Origin: Rhodomicrobium sp. R_RK_3
GTDB taxonomy: Bacteria > Pseudomonadota > Alphaproteobacteria > Rhizobiales > Rhodomicrobiaceae
Direction: 5' to 3'
Assembly: GCF_002198715.1 (NCBI RefSeq)
Contig: NZ_MWLK01000008.1
Span: forward strand, 1 to 64,000
Length of the DNA: 64,000 nt
Part shown: positions 51,116-60,149 of the stretch, piece by piece
Layout: the number at the start of each line of letters is the position of its first letter
Position numbering within the stretch: position 1 is the stretch's first letter
The notes under the pieces: generated by a model
Told to the model about the DNA's origin: nothing
Databases searched by the model: none
The model's input: only the letters and a program-made list of their open reading frames with translations
Position numbers and translations under genes: made by a program

Positions 51116-52789
51116 ATGAGCGAAGCCGAAAACGGCCTGCCCGAGCGCGAGGGCATGGATTTCGATGTGGTGATCGGCGGCGCGGGCCCTGCCGGCCTTG
51201 CCGCGGCCATCCGCCTGCGCCAGCTCGCCGCCGAGCATGACCGCGAGATTTCCGTCGTCGTGCTGGAGAAGGGCTCCGAGGTCGGCGCGCATATCCTCTC
51301 CGGCGCTGTGATCGACCCGGTCGGGCTCAACACGCTGCTGCCGAACTGGAAGGAGCTCGGCGCGCCGGTAACGCAGGAAGTCACCGACGACCGCTTCCTC
51401 TATCTCGGCGCGGAAGGCGAGCTGCGGCTGCCCAATTTCGCCATGCCGCCGCTGATGAGCAATCACGGCAATTACATCGTCAGCCTCGGCGATCTCGTGC
51501 GCTGGCTCGGCGAGCAGGCGACCAATCTCGGCGCGGAAGTCTATCCGGGCTTTCCCGCCGCCGAGGTGCTGCGCAATTCCGACGGCGCAGTGGTGGGCGT
51601 CGCGACCGGCGACATGGGCGTCGACCGCCACGGCAAGGTGACGGAGCGTTTTACGCGCGGCATGGAACTGCGCGGCAAATACACGCTGATCGCCGAGGGT
51701 GCGCATGGCTCGCTGACCAAGCAACTGGTGCCGATGTTCGGCCTGCGCGAGGGCCGCGACCCGCAGAAATACGGCATCGGGCTGAAGGAGCTTTGGCAGG
51801 TGAAGCCGGAGCAGCACAAGCCGGGCCTCGTCCAGCACACGCTAGGCTGGCCGCTCGACGATGCGACCGGCGGCGGCTCGTTCCTCTATCACTACGGCGA
51901 CAATCTCGTCGCGGTCGGCTTCGTCGTGCATCTGAATTACGCAAACCCCTACCTCGCGCCGTTCGAGGAATTCCAGCGCTTCAAGACGCATCCGGCGATT
52001 GCGCCGGTCTTTGCCGGCGGCAAGCGCATCGGCTATGGCGCGCGGGCGATCACCGAGGGCGGCTGGCAATCGATCCCGAAACTGGCCTTTCCGGGCGGGG
52101 CGCTGATCGGCTGCTCAGCCGGGTTCATCAACCTGCCGCGCATCAAGGGCTCGCATAATGCGATCCTGTCGGGGATTTTGGCGGCGGAAGCGGCGTTCGC
52201 CGCGCTCGGCGAGGGCCGGGCCAATGACGAGCTGGCGAGCTATGAGGCGTCGGTGAAGACCAGCGCCATCGCCAAGGATCTGCGCCGCGTCCGCAATGTG
52301 AAGCCGCTGCTCACCCGGCTCGGCACGCGGCTCGGCACCATCGTCGGCGGCGCCGAAATGTGGCTGAACACGCTGTTCCCGTTCCTGCGCTACACGCTGA
52401 AACACGGCAAGACCGACGCCGCCGCGACCGGCCACGCCGCCGATTTCAAGCCCATCGCCTATCCCCGCCCGGACGGCGTGCTGACCTTCGACCGGCTGTC
52501 TTCGGTGTTTCTCTCGGGCACCAATCACGAAGAAGATCAGCCCGTGCATCTGGTGCTGAAGGATCCGTCGATCCCGATCCGGGTCAACCTGCCGGAATAT
52601 GCCGAGCCGGCGCAGCGCTATTGCCCGGCGGCGGTCTATGAGATCGTCGAGGAGGCGGGGCAGAAGCGCTTCCAGATCAACGCGCAGAACTGCGTCCACT
52701 GCAAGACCTGCGACATCAAGGACCCCTCGCAGAACATCAACTGGGTGCCGCCGGAAGGCGCGGGCGGGCCGAATTACGCGGGGATGTAG
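51116..52789 (+). CDS. Electron-transfer flavoprotein:ubiquinone oxidoreductase
   Basis: 557 residues, the usual size. ETF-QO takes electrons from ETF, which collects them from acyl-CoA and other dehydrogenases, and passes them through FAD and a [4Fe-4S] cluster to ubiquinone at the inner membrane. The FAD site is [17 protein letters not shown] (about 18-34). The conserved [20 protein letters not shown] and [17 protein letters not shown] stretches are present. The four cluster cysteines are in [12 protein letters not shown] and [26 protein letters not shown] before ATG 51116 fixes the start. Single gene; it likely serves the CoA-linked catabolic enzymes encoded upstream and elsewhere. Confidence 0.95.
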   Translation: MSEAENGLPEREGMDFDVVIGGAGPAGLAAAIRLRQLAAEHDREISVVVLEKGSEVGAHILSGAVIDPVGLNTLLPNWKELGAPVTQEVTDDRFLYLGAEGELRLPNFAMPPLMSNHGNYIVSLGDLVRWLGEQATNLGAEVYPGFPAAEVLRNSDGAVVGVATGDMGVDRHGKVTERFTRGMELRGKYTLIAEGAHGSLTKQLVPMFGLREGRDPQKYGIGLKELWQVKPEQHKPGLVQHTLGWPLDDATGGGSFLYHYGDNLVAVGFVVHLNYANPYLAPFEEFQRFKTHPAIAPVFAGGKRIGYGARAITEGGWQSIPKLAFPGGALIGCSAGFINLPRIKGSHNAILSGILAAEAAFAALGEGRANDELASYEASVKTSAIAKDLRRVRNVKPLLTRLGTRLGTIVGGAEMWLNTLFPFLRYTLKHGKTDAAATGHAADFKPIAYPRPDGVLTFDRLSSVFLSGTNHEEDQPVHLVLKDPSIPIRVNLPEYAEPAQRYCPAAVYEIVEEAGQKRFQINAQNCVHCKTCDIKDPSQNINWVPPEGAGGPNYAGM

Positions 52790-52816
52790 GGCACAGCCGC
52801 GAGCGCCGGCGCCAGG

Positions 52817-52956
52817 GTCCCCCCTCCCCCGGCCGCTTCGCGTCCGCCCTCTCGTGCGAGGAGAGAGGGCTAAAAACGAGAGGCGCCGCGAGCTTGCCCT
52901 CTCCCCTTGCGGGAGAGGGCTCCCGCCGGAGGCGGGTGGGTGAGGGGTAGCGCCCT
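52817..52956 (-). repeat. Family A element, copy A5 (inverted, degenerate)
   Basis: CCCCCTCCCCCGGCCGCTTC-GCG and CCCTCTCG...GAGAGAGGG open the element. CCCTCTCCCC-TTGC-GGGAGAGGG and GGTGGGTGAGGGGTAGC close it. It faces copy A4 across about 75 bases, so the two make one large inverted structure between the convergent ETF-QO and carbonic-anhydrase genes. Confidence 0.7.
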
Positions 52957-53029
52957 TTCCGCCGCTGAAGCGGGATCCCTTTTACATGGACACGGATAGG
53001 GGCAACCCCTCCACGATCCACAGCCGGAC

Positions 53030-53150
53030 TCCCTCTCCCTTGGGAGAGGGCGGGGGTGAGGGGTTCGTGAGCGAGCCGTGAGTCCGACACCCCTCACCCG
53101 GCACGCTTCGCGCGCCACCCTCTCCCCTCGGAGAGGGTTGGGCTGCGGCA
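53030..53150 (+). repeat. Family A long palindrome, copy A4
   Basis: CCCTCTCCCTTGGGAGAGGG and GGGGGTGAGGGGTTCG on the left. On the right are ACCCCTCACCCGGCACGCTT, CGCGCGCCACCCTCTCCCCT and CGGAGAGGG, then the GGGCTGCGGC tail. Together with A5 it fills the 52790-53188 gap, where no gene is seen. Confidence 0.85.
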
Positions 53151-53188
53151 AGTTGCAGCGCGTTGCTCCAAGCAAAATGATCCCGCCG

Positions 53189-53791
53189 CTACCGCAGCCC
53201 GACCTCGCCGCATTTCAGATCCCGCAGCAGACCATTATCCAGCCCGTAGACCCAGCCGTGCAGCGTAATATCCTGGCCCCGCTCTCGGGCCAGCCGCATC
53301 ACCGGCGAAAAGGCCAGGTTGGCGACCTGCGAGCGCACATTCTCCTCGCAGAGGAAATTAATTCGCGCCTCGTCGTCCGGGAGCGTCGCCAGATGCCCGT
53401 CGCGGGCGCGCGCGAGCTGCTTCACCGGCTCCAGCCAATGGTCGATCAGCCCCTCGCTGTCGCCGCGCAGGGCCGCGCGCACGCCGCCGCAGCCGTAATG
53501 GCCGCAGACGATGACATGCTTGACCCGCAGCATCTCGACGGCGAATTGCAGCACCGACATGCAGTTGATATCGGCCGAATAAACCAGGTTCGCCACATTG
53601 CGGTGGACGAACACCTCGCCCGGCTCCAGACCGGTGATGACATTGGCGGGCACACGGCTGTCGGAACAGCCGATCCAAAGGATCTCCGGCGCCTGCAGAC
53701 CCGTCAGGCGCGAAAAATAATCGGGGTCCTGTTCGACCCTCTGCCGCGCCCATTCGGCATTACGCGCCAGGATTTCATTCAGATCGCTCAT
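53189..53791 (-). CDS. Beta-class carbonic anhydrase
   Basis: 200 residues. It interconverts CO2 and bicarbonate, supplying bicarbonate to carboxylases. Zinc ligands Cys42, Asp44, His98 and Cys101 are all present in LWIGCSDSRVPAN and VIVCGHYGCGGVRAAL, with Arg46 completing the Asp-Arg dyad. The stretch GEVFVHRNVANLV is also diagnostic, and the layout matches bacterial Can/CynT enzymes. No signal peptide, so cytoplasmic. Its stop faces the family A repeats. Confidence 0.94.
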   Translation of the reverse strand: MSDLNEILARNAEWARQRVEQDPDYFSRLTGLQAPEILWIGCSDSRVPANVITGLEPGEVFVHRNVANLVYSADINCMSVLQFAVEMLRVKHVIVCGHYGCGGVRAALRGDSEGLIDHWLEPVKQLARARDGHLATLPDDEARINFLCEENVRSQVANLAFSPVMRLARERGQDITLHGWVYGLDNGLLRDLKCGEVGLR

Positions 53792-53969
53792 CTTTTTTTC
53801 CTATCGCTTGCCGCAAACCGACCTGATTTCTTAGGCATTTTTGCGCCCCCTGGGAAGCGCCGACGCGCCAGGGCGGCAAAGCCGCGCGCGCCGAATGCGG
53901 CGTTGACCTGATTTGACCACCCGTCCATAGTACCGCCAAAGCAATGCAACGGCATTGGGGGAGGGACCG

Positions 53970-55031
53970 ATGCGGAGTTTCGATATGCGGTTGCTGTGCG
54001 TTTCCAACAAGATTTCCGCGCGCGGTGCGATTGCCGGCGTGCTTTGGGCCGCCACCTTCGCCGCGGCGCCTGCCGTGGCGCAGCAATACCCACAGCCGCA
54101 ACAATATCAGCAATATCAGCCGGGCCAGCAGCAGCCGCAACAGCGCGGCGACCAGCGCTCGCTGCGTTGCCAGGATCTGGAGCGGCAATTGGTCAGCGAC
54201 TGGCAGCGCACCTCCAGCCCGCAGGAAGCGGTGTCCCGAATCGATCAGGAGCTGGACATCCTGCAGCGCAAGCGCCAGGGCGCCGAGACCGAGGCCGACC
54301 GGCGCGAATGCTATGAGGACATGTTCATTTTCGGCCGATCGCTGAAGCGCACCCAGGCCTGTATCGCGCTCGACGCCGACATCGAAGGCTTCCGCCGCAG
54401 CATCTCCTCCCTGCGCGAGCAGCGCGACGCGCTGACCAATTCGGCCAACCGGCGCATCCGGCGCGAGGATTTGGTCGCCGAACTCGCCCGCAATGGCTGC
54501 GGCGACAATTACACCCGCGAAAACGAATCGCGCCGCCGCTCCAACTCGATCTTCTCCTTCTGGCAGGACGACGACACCTCCTTCGACCGCGGCTACGCCA
54601 ACACCCAGCCGAACCAGACGAACCTGCCTTTCGCCTCCTACCGCACCATGTGCGTCCGGAGCTGCGACGGCTTCTATTTCCCGATCAGCTTCTCCACCCT
54701 CGGCAGCCGCTTCGCCGAGGACGAGCAGAAATGCAAGGACCAGTGCGCCGCCCCGGCCCAGCTCTATGTCTATAAGAACCCGGGCGAAGAGGTCGAGCAG
54801 ATGGTCTCGCTGAGCGGCGAGCCCTATAACAACATGAAAAACGCTTGGCGGAACCGGAAGCAATATGTTCGCGGCTGCTCCTGCAAGCCGGAGGAATATT
54901 CGCAGCACGAGATCGAGCAATCCGAAAAGGAGCTCGGCAAGCAGGCCGCCGCCGCGCCGCGCTCGGCACAGCCCATCCCGCAGACGCAGCCCGGCGCCGA
55001 TTCCGCCGGGTCGCCGAAGAGTGCGCAATAG
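53970..55031 (+). CDS. DUF2865 domain-containing exported protein
   Basis: 353 residues. A signal peptide (about 17-38, GAIAGVLWAATFAAAPAVAQ) precedes a Gln/Pro/Tyr-rich stretch (QQYPQPQQYQQYQPGQQQPQ). The body has LRCQDLERQLVSDWQR, a helical part and the conserved Cys-rich segment YRTMCVRSCDGFYFPISFST, DEQKCKDQCAAP and YVRGCSCKPEEYSQHEIEQ. This is the DUF2865 pattern, largely confined to Hyphomicrobiales, with no known function. The cysteines suggest a disulfide-bonded periplasmic or surface protein. ATG 53970 follows GGGGGAGGG, better than an earlier GTG-type start at 53955. Confidence 0.83.
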   Translation: MRSFDMRLLCVSNKISARGAIAGVLWAATFAAAPAVAQQYPQPQQYQQYQPGQQQPQQRGDQRSLRCQDLERQLVSDWQRTSSPQEAVSRIDQELDILQRKRQGAETEADRRECYEDMFIFGRSLKRTQACIALDADIEGFRRSISSLREQRDALTNSANRRIRREDLVAELARNGCGDNYTRENESRRRSNSIFSFWQDDDTSFDRGYANTQPNQTNLPFASYRTMCVRSCDGFYFPISFSTLGSRFAEDEQKCKDQCAAPAQLYVYKNPGEEVEQMVSLSGEPYNNMKNAWRNRKQYVRGCSCKPEEYSQHEIEQSEKELGKQAAAAPRSAQPIPQTQPGADSAGSPKSAQ

Positions 55032-55182
55032 CGGCTCCTGCTCGCCTCGCGAACGACGCGGGAGCGGGACTTCGGCCCCCGCGCACGGCAGCGACTCTTA
55101 CCGCTCGAACCGCCGCAGCCTTGCCCTATCCCAGGGGGAAGGGCGGCGTGCCAGCCAGCCGTTCAAAATCCGCAGCGGAACT

Positions 55183-55326
55183 CCCTCTCCCATGGGGAGA
55201 GGGTTGGGGTGAGGGGGTAATCCCTATCCGTGAGGCGAGGGCGTAGACACACGGATCAGCATTACCCCCTCACCCGGCGCGCTTCGCGCGCAGCCCTCTC
55301 CCCATGGGAGAGGGCGGGCTGCGGCT
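55183..55326 (+). repeat. Family A long palindrome, copy A3
   Basis: CCCTCTCCCATGGGGAGAGG and TTGGGGTGAGGGGGTAATCC on the left. ATTACCCCCTCACCCGGCGC, GCTTCGCGCGCAGCCCTCTC and CCCATGGGAGAGGGCGGGCT on the right. Nearly identical to A2. It sits between the convergent DUF2865 and gspJ genes. Confidence 0.9.
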
Positions 55327-55388
55327 AGGAGCCAAGCTGATCGCGCCGTGGAGCAGGATGGGTTTGGATCCGCTTGCCACCCCCAAGA

Positions 55389-55495
55389 CGAAATCCCCGC
55401 GTAGGTGGGGATCCAGTATTCACAAACTTAATTCGGCTTTCTGCCCAACCATCTACGCTGCGGCGTACTGAATCCGCGCCTTCGCGGGGATTTCG
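55389..55495. repeat. Family C palindrome, copy C3 (imperfect)
   Basis: The left arm CGAAATCCCCGCGTAGGTGG ends GGATCCAGTA; the right arm TACTGAATCCGCGCC ends TTCGCGGGGATTTCG. The outer ends CGAAATCCCCGCG and CGCGGGGATTTCG pair perfectly. It shares the GCGGCGTACTG junction with C2. With A3 it accounts for most of the 55032-55526 gap, which has no gene. Confidence 0.8.
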
Positions 55496-55526
55496 AGAAA
55501 CCGCGTCCGTCTCATCTCAATCGGCC

Positions 55527-56177
55527 CTAAGGGCCGTCCTTGAGCCGCAGCGGGACGATGCTTCGCTCGATCTTCTGGCTCGGGCCGCCGAGGGTGAAGG
55601 AGAGTTCCACCAGATCGGGGAGGGCGTCGCGGCGGGGCCATTCGGCGTGCCAGGCGCCGGGCTTGTTTGGCTCGGGCGGGCCGAAATAGCGCAGCGCGAA
55701 GCCGGCGACGCCTTCGTGGGAGCGGTGCTCCAGCGCCGGCGATCCGGCGGGCGGCGCGTCGGTCATGCCGGCGGCGTCGCCGATGCGGTAGAGCGATTGC
55801 CGCAGCACCAGAGGCGCCTTCCCCGACCCGGCATCGCCCAATGTCAGCTCGAACCTGTAGACGCCGCCTCCTCCCGGTCCCGCGGCGGCGGGCGCCACGA
55901 ATGACAGCCGCCCCGGCTCGCCGCTGAACTCGATGCGCAGGCCGCGCGCGCGGTCGCGCAGGTGGATCGGCAGCGCCTCGGTCAGGCGCTGCTCGACATA
56001 GCGCCGAAAGCTGTCCAGCCCCTGGCGGCGCTCGAAGGCGTCGTCGGTCTCCCAGACGCGGCGGCCGATGCGCAGGGTCGCCGGGATCAGCGACAGGATC
56101 AGCGACAGGATAACCAGCGAGATCAGCAGCTCGACCAGCGTAAAGCCAGCCTGCCCGTCGCCGCCCCGCCGCCTCAT
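55527..56177 (-). CDS. gspJ: Type II secretion minor pseudopilin GspJ
   Basis: 216 residues. The class III signal and N-terminal helix are typical: short basic leader, cleavage before F in GQAGFTLVELLISLVILSLI (Glu5 of the mature protein present). The rest is a GspJ-like globular domain (RRVWETDDAFERRQGLDSFR; WPRRDALPDLVELSFTLGG). Minor pseudopilins form the tip of the pseudopilus that pushes substrates through the secretin. The start overlaps the gspI stop (ATGA). No gspK follows; the next gene is the convergent DUF2865 gene. Confidence 0.85.
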   Translation of the reverse strand: MRRRGGDGQAGFTLVELLISLVILSLILSLIPATLRIGRRVWETDDAFERRQGLDSFRRYVEQRLTEALPIHLRDRARGLRIEFSGEPGRLSFVAPAAAGPGGGGVYRFELTLGDAGSGKAPLVLRQSLYRIGDAAGMTDAPPAGSPALEHRSHEGVAGFALRYFGPPEPNKPGAWHAEWPRRDALPDLVELSFTLGGPSQKIERSIVPLRLKDGP

Positions 56178-56557
56178 TGCGTGCGCCCCAGCTTCAGCGT
56201 CGTGAGCTGAATGCTGCGCGGACGCGCGGCGCGGGGCTCGCTCCAGAACACCGTGACCGTCGCCCAAAAGGCGCTCCGCTCAGCGCCGTCGCCGGACGCA
56301 TAGGGCCGCATCGCGATCTCCCAGGCGATGTCGCCGTCGCGGCCCGCCTGCGTGCCCGCCTGCATGGGCGTCTCGATGCCGACCGCCGCCAGCCGGGCCT
56401 GCGCCACCATCAGCGCCGCCTCCGCCCGGTCGGCGAGTTTCGACACCCGCATGCCGCTCGACAGGCCGCGATAGAGCATCACCGCCACCGCGCTCATGAT
56501 GACGAAGGCGACGATCGTCTCGACCAGGGTGAAGCCGTCTTCCTTGTGCAACGCCAT
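56174..56557 (-). CDS. gspI: Type II secretion minor pseudopilin GspI
   Basis: 127 residues. Prepilin-type start DGFTLVETIVAFVIMSAVAV (cleavage after Gly, mature Phe1, Glu5) and a small globular domain with ALMVAQARLAAVGIE, the GspI-like region following the helix. The start is 1 base after the gspH stop and its stop overlaps the gspJ start, so the genes are translationally coupled. Confidence 0.83.
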   Translation of the reverse strand: MALHKEDGFTLVETIVAFVIMSAVAVMLYRGLSSGMRVSKLADRAEAALMVAQARLAAVGIETPMQAGTQAGRDGDIAWEIAMRPYASGDGAERSAFWATVTVFWSEPRAARPRSIQLTTLKLGRTQ

Positions 56558-56558
56558 C

Positions 56559-57020
56559 TCAGCGGCCCCGCGTCACGCTGGCATGGCCGGTCATCCAGTC
56601 GAGATCGACGCTGACCACCTGCCGCCCGGCCTTGAGCACGACATTGCCGCCGGTCGCCGAGCCGTCGACGAAGAAGCGCAGCCGCCCCTGCCGCGCCGAA
56701 AGCCGTTCCCGCTGCAAGGTGACGAGATCGACCGCGATGCCTTGCGCGATCGGCGAGGCGCCCGTGACGCCGTCGACCCAAAAGCTTCGCCGGGCCAGAT
56801 CGATGGTCAAGGTGCGCTCGGCATTGTCGCGGATGGCGGACGCGCGGGCGAGGCGCATCTCATTGGCCAGCTTGCGCGCGGTGGCGGTCAAGGTTGCGTC
56901 GTCCACGGGGCGATTGACCAGCGGCATGGCGACGGTCCCCGCCAGTGCCAGAATGCCAAGCACGATCAGCATTTCCAGCAAGGTGAAGCCGTCATCGGCG
57001 CGATGCGCTTTCTGGTGCAT
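56559..57020 (-). CDS. gspH: Type II secretion minor pseudopilin GspH
   Basis: 153 residues. Prepilin motif DDGFTLLEMLIVLGILALAG with cleavage before Phe, then the GspH-type domain LANEMRLARASAIRDNAERT and SFWVDGVTG. The gene directly before it on this strand is gspF (8 bases), with no gspG in between. I call it GspH rather than GspG because of the LARASAIR segment and the beta-rich tail. In many clusters GspG would be here. Confidence 0.82.
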   Translation of the reverse strand: MHQKAHRADDGFTLLEMLIVLGILALAGTVAMPLVNRPVDDATLTATARKLANEMRLARASAIRDNAERTLTIDLARRSFWVDGVTGASPIAQGIAVDLVTLQRERLSARQGRLRFFVDGSATGGNVVLKAGRQVVSVDLDWMTGHASVTRGR

Positions 57021-57028
57021 GGCCGGCC

Positions 57029-58252
57029 TCAATTGATGGCGAGTTCGTTGATGGAGAGCAGCGCCCCCATCACCGAGACGATCAGCCCGCCGACCAGGAA
57101 GCCGATGGCCAGCGTCAGGATCGGCGTGATCAGCGCCGTGACGCGGTCGAGCTGGCGCTGCAACGAGGCCTCGAAGATGTCGGCGACGCGCAGCAGCATG
57201 GTCTCCAATTGCCCGGTCTTCTCGCCGACCGCGATCAGCCGCAAGGCGACCTCGGGAAAATAGCCGCTGGCGGTCAGCGGGCGGGTGAGCGGCGCGCCCT
57301 GGCGCAGTTCCTCGGTCACGGTTTCGATGACGGATCGGTAGGTGAGATTGGCGAGCACGCCGCCGGCGATGCGGGTCGCCTCCAGCAGCGGCACGCCGCT
57401 TTTCATGAGCGTCGCCAGGGTGCGCGAGAACCGCGCCACTTCGCGCTGCATGACAAGGCCGCGGATCAGCGGCAGGCTGAGCGTGAGGCGCGAGAATACG
57501 AGGCTGAGCAGGCCGGTCGCCATCAGCGTGACGATGGCCGCGATGACGCTGGCGGCGACGCCGAAAGTCAGCAGCCAATTGCCGGTGATGGTCTCGCGAA
57601 TGGCTTCCAGCACGCGCACGATGAAGGGCAGGGGCGCTCCGGAATCGCGCAGCAGCGGCACGATGGCGGGCAGCATGATGGCCATGATCGCGACAATGGC
57701 GAGCCCGGCGACGGTCAGCAGGATCGCCGGATAGAGCAGGGCCGCCAGCACCTTGGACCGCATCTCCGCCGAGCGCTCCAGGAAGCCGGCGACGTCTTCG
57801 AGCACCTCGCCGAGCGTGCCGGACGCCTCGCCGCCGCGCACCAGCCGCCAGTAGAATTCCGGGAAGGCGTCGGGCTCGGCGGCCATGGCCTGCGACAGCG
57901 ACCGGCCTTCGAGCACGCGCGCCAGGATGGCGTTGGTGGTGCGGCGCATGGCGCCGGAGAGCGAGGGCTGCAAGGCGACGATGCGCAGGGTTTCGTCGAG
58001 CGGCAGGTCGGCCTTGACCAGCGTCGCTAGCTCGCGGGTGAACAGGGCTAGGCCGCTCAGCGAGACGCTGCGGAACAGCACGATCTCGCGTTCCCACCAT
58101 GGCGTTTTCGGCGCGATCAGGCCGTCGCGCACTTCGAGCGGGAACTCGCCGCGCCGGTGCAGGGCCTCCAGCGCCGTCTCGCGGCTGTCGGAGACGATCT
58201 CGCCTTCGACGAGCCGGCCGCTGGCGTCGTATGCGCGGTAGCCGTAGCGCAT
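57029..58252 (-). CDS. gspF: Type II secretion inner-membrane platform protein GspF
   Basis: 407 residues. Opening MRYGYRAYDASGRLVEGEIV, then two repeats of the T2SSF domain: FTRELATLVKADLPLDETLR ... EFYWRLVRGGEASGTLGEVL, and FSRTLATLMKSGVPLLEATR ... ALRLIAVGEKTGQLETMLLR. Three membrane spans (about 168-200, 215-240 and 375-400). GspF couples the ATPase GspE to the pseudopilus. The start ATG shares one base with the gspE stop (TGATG). Confidence 0.92.
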   Translation of the reverse strand: MRYGYRAYDASGRLVEGEIVSDSRETALEALHRRGEFPLEVRDGLIAPKTPWWEREIVLFRSVSLSGLALFTRELATLVKADLPLDETLRIVALQPSLSGAMRRTTNAILARVLEGRSLSQAMAAEPDAFPEFYWRLVRGGEASGTLGEVLEDVAGFLERSAEMRSKVLAALLYPAILLTVAGLAIVAIMAIMLPAIVPLLRDSGAPLPFIVRVLEAIRETITGNWLLTFGVAASVIAAIVTLMATGLLSLVFSRLTLSLPLIRGLVMQREVARFSRTLATLMKSGVPLLEATRIAGGVLANLTYRSVIETVTEELRQGAPLTRPLTASGYFPEVALRLIAVGEKTGQLETMLLRVADIFEASLQRQLDRVTALITPILTLAIGFLVGGLIVSVMGALLSINELAIN

Positions 58253-59991
58253 CACGAGGCCATCCGGGTGACGCGCAGGACTTCGTCCAGCGTGGTCTCG
58301 CCCGCCAGCACCTTGGCGACGCCGTCCGAGAACATGCCGGGCATGCCGTCGGCGCTGGCGGCCTCCTGGATGGCGCGCTCGGAGCCGTCGGCCAGCAGCC
58401 GGTCCTGGACGCCGGTGCTCATCAGCAGCAGCTCGGCGACGGTGGTGCGGCCGCGAAAGCCGGTCTGGCGGCAGGCCGGGCAGCCGACGGGATGGCGTGG
58501 TGTCGAAGCTGTTTTCGCCAGCCCCGCGCGCCCGATGCTGTCGATCAGCACCGGCGACGGCTCGGCGGGCGCGGCGCATTGATCGCAGAGGCGGCGGACG
58601 AGGCGCTGCGCCAGCACCGCTTTCAGCGTCGAGGCGAGCAGATAGCTTTCGACGCCCATGTCGAGCAGGCGGGTGATGGTCGCCGCCGCGCTGTTGGTGT
58701 GCACTGTCGACAAGACCAGATGGCCCGTCAGCGACGCCTGCACCGCGACGCGCGCCGTCTCCAGGTCGCGGATTTCGCCGACCATGATGGTGTCGGGGTC
58801 CTGGCGCAGCACCGAGCGCAGGATCGAAGCGAAGGTCAGCGCGATTTTCGGCTGCACCTGGATCTGGTTGACGCCGTCGAGCTGATATTCGATCGGGTCC
58901 TCCACGGTAAAAGTCTTGCGCTCGCTGCTGTTGAGCAGGCTGAGCGCGGTATAGAGCGTCGTGGTCTTGCCGCTGCCGGTCGGGCCGGTGACGAGGATGA
59001 TGCCGTTCGGCTCGGCCAGCACCTCGACCAGCGCGTCGCGGATCGGTGCGGCGAAACCCAGCGCGGCGAAATCGAGATTGACGCTCGCGCGGTCGAGCAG
59101 GCGCATGACGACGCTTTCGCCGTTCATGGTCGGCATGGTCGAGACGCGCAGGTCGATCTCGCGGCCGCGCACCGTCGCCTTGATGCGGCCGTCCTGCGGC
59201 ACCCGGCGCTCGGCGATGTTGAGCTGCGCCATGATTTTGATGCGCGACGTGACGGCGGCTTTGGCCGAGACGGGATAGGTCTCGACCGTGTGCAGCACGC
59301 CGTCGAGGCGCAGCCGGGCGCGCAGGCCATCATCGCGCGGTTCGAGATGGATGTCGGAGGCCTGCATTTCGGCGGCGCGGGCGATCAGGTCATGCACCAG
59401 CCGGATGATCGGCGCTTCGCTGGCGAGGTCTTCGAGGCGCCGGACGTCCTCCTCGCCGCCCTCGTCGCCGGTCTCGGCGCGGTAATCGGCCTTGGCTTGC
59501 GGCGCGCCCGCTCCCCCATAGAGCCGCGCGATGCCGAGCGCGACTTCGGCCTGCGACATCACCGCCGCATCGATCCCCCGGCCGAGCAGGAAGGCCAGCG
59601 CGGACACCGCCTCGGCGTTGAACGGATCGGCCATGGCCAGGGTAACGCGCTCGCCGTCATCATCGATCGGGATCATCTTCGCGGCGGCGAGGAAACCGGC
59701 TTCCAGCTCCCCCGGAAACAGCGCGACGAGCGGCAGATCGGCGGCGCTCTTGAGCGGCAGGCCGAGATAGTCGGCGAGGATGCGGGCCATGTCCGCTTCG
59801 GGGATGAGGCCCAGCCGCGTCAGCACCAGATCGAAGCGCTCGCCCGATTGCTCCTGCGCTCGGACCGCCCGCCTGACCGCCAGTTCGGCCAGCACGTCGC
59901 GCTCGACGAGATAGGCGCCGAACCGCTCGACGAAGCCCGCATTGCGCGGATCGGCGGTATTTTTCGGGGCAGCAACCTCGGACTGACTCAT
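58252..59991 (-). CDS. gspE: Type II secretion ATPase GspE
   Basis: 579 residues. N-terminal MshEN/T2SSE-N domain (about 15-150, GERFDLVLTRLGLIPEADMA). The ATPase domain contains Walker A LVTGPTGSGKTTTLYTALS, the Asp box TFTVEDPIEYQLDGVNQIQV, Walker B IMVGEIRDLETA and the His box LVLSTVHTNSAAATITRLLD. A zinc finger of the Cys-x2-Cys ... Cys-x2-Cys kind (CDQC and CPACRQTGFRGR) follows. It powers pseudopilus assembly from the cytoplasm. First gene of gspE-F-H-I-J. A 158-base AT-richer gap separates it from the divergent gspL. Confidence 0.94.
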   Translation of the reverse strand: MSQSEVAAPKNTADPRNAGFVERFGAYLVERDVLAELAVRRAVRAQEQSGERFDLVLTRLGLIPEADMARILADYLGLPLKSAADLPLVALFPGELEAGFLAAAKMIPIDDDGERVTLAMADPFNAEAVSALAFLLGRGIDAAVMSQAEVALGIARLYGGAGAPQAKADYRAETGDEGGEEDVRRLEDLASEAPIIRLVHDLIARAAEMQASDIHLEPRDDGLRARLRLDGVLHTVETYPVSAKAAVTSRIKIMAQLNIAERRVPQDGRIKATVRGREIDLRVSTMPTMNGESVVMRLLDRASVNLDFAALGFAAPIRDALVEVLAEPNGIILVTGPTGSGKTTTLYTALSLLNSSERKTFTVEDPIEYQLDGVNQIQVQPKIALTFASILRSVLRQDPDTIMVGEIRDLETARVAVQASLTGHLVLSTVHTNSAAATITRLLDMGVESYLLASTLKAVLAQRLVRRLCDQCAAPAEPSPVLIDSIGRAGLAKTASTPRHPVGCPACRQTGFRGRTTVAELLLMSTGVQDRLLADGSERAIQEAASADGMPGMFSDGVAKVLAGETTLDEVLRVTRMAS

Positions 59992-60149
59992 AGGACGCGT
60001 ACAGCAAGTGCGAAGGAAATCATTATGGCAATTCTATCGGATATTGTAGTTTGACGATAGCTGGACCAACGGCGTCTCGCCTCCGCAGTTTTGACGTAAG
60101 GGACATCGGACCTAAGTCTGAGTACTCACGGAACATGTGAAATCGTTGC
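59992..60149. promoter_or_regulatory. Divergent promoter region of the two gsp operons
   Basis: 158 bases between gspE (minus) and gspL (plus), less GC-rich than its surroundings around 60020-60060 (CATTATGGCAATTCTATCGG). It must carry promoters for both halves of the secretion cluster. No operator motif was clear enough to name. Confidence 0.5.

Noticed and set aside
50992-51384. N-terminal extension of the uracil-DNA glycosylase frame
   Set aside because: It lies inside the divergent ETF-QO gene and its promoter; the family-like sequence and a ribosome-binding site begin at about 50991.
58099-60054. 651-codon plus-strand open frame opposite gspE and gspF
   Set aside because: Both gspE and gspF are unmistakable on the other strand; the frame is rich in Arg/Gln/His/Asp and has no motif.
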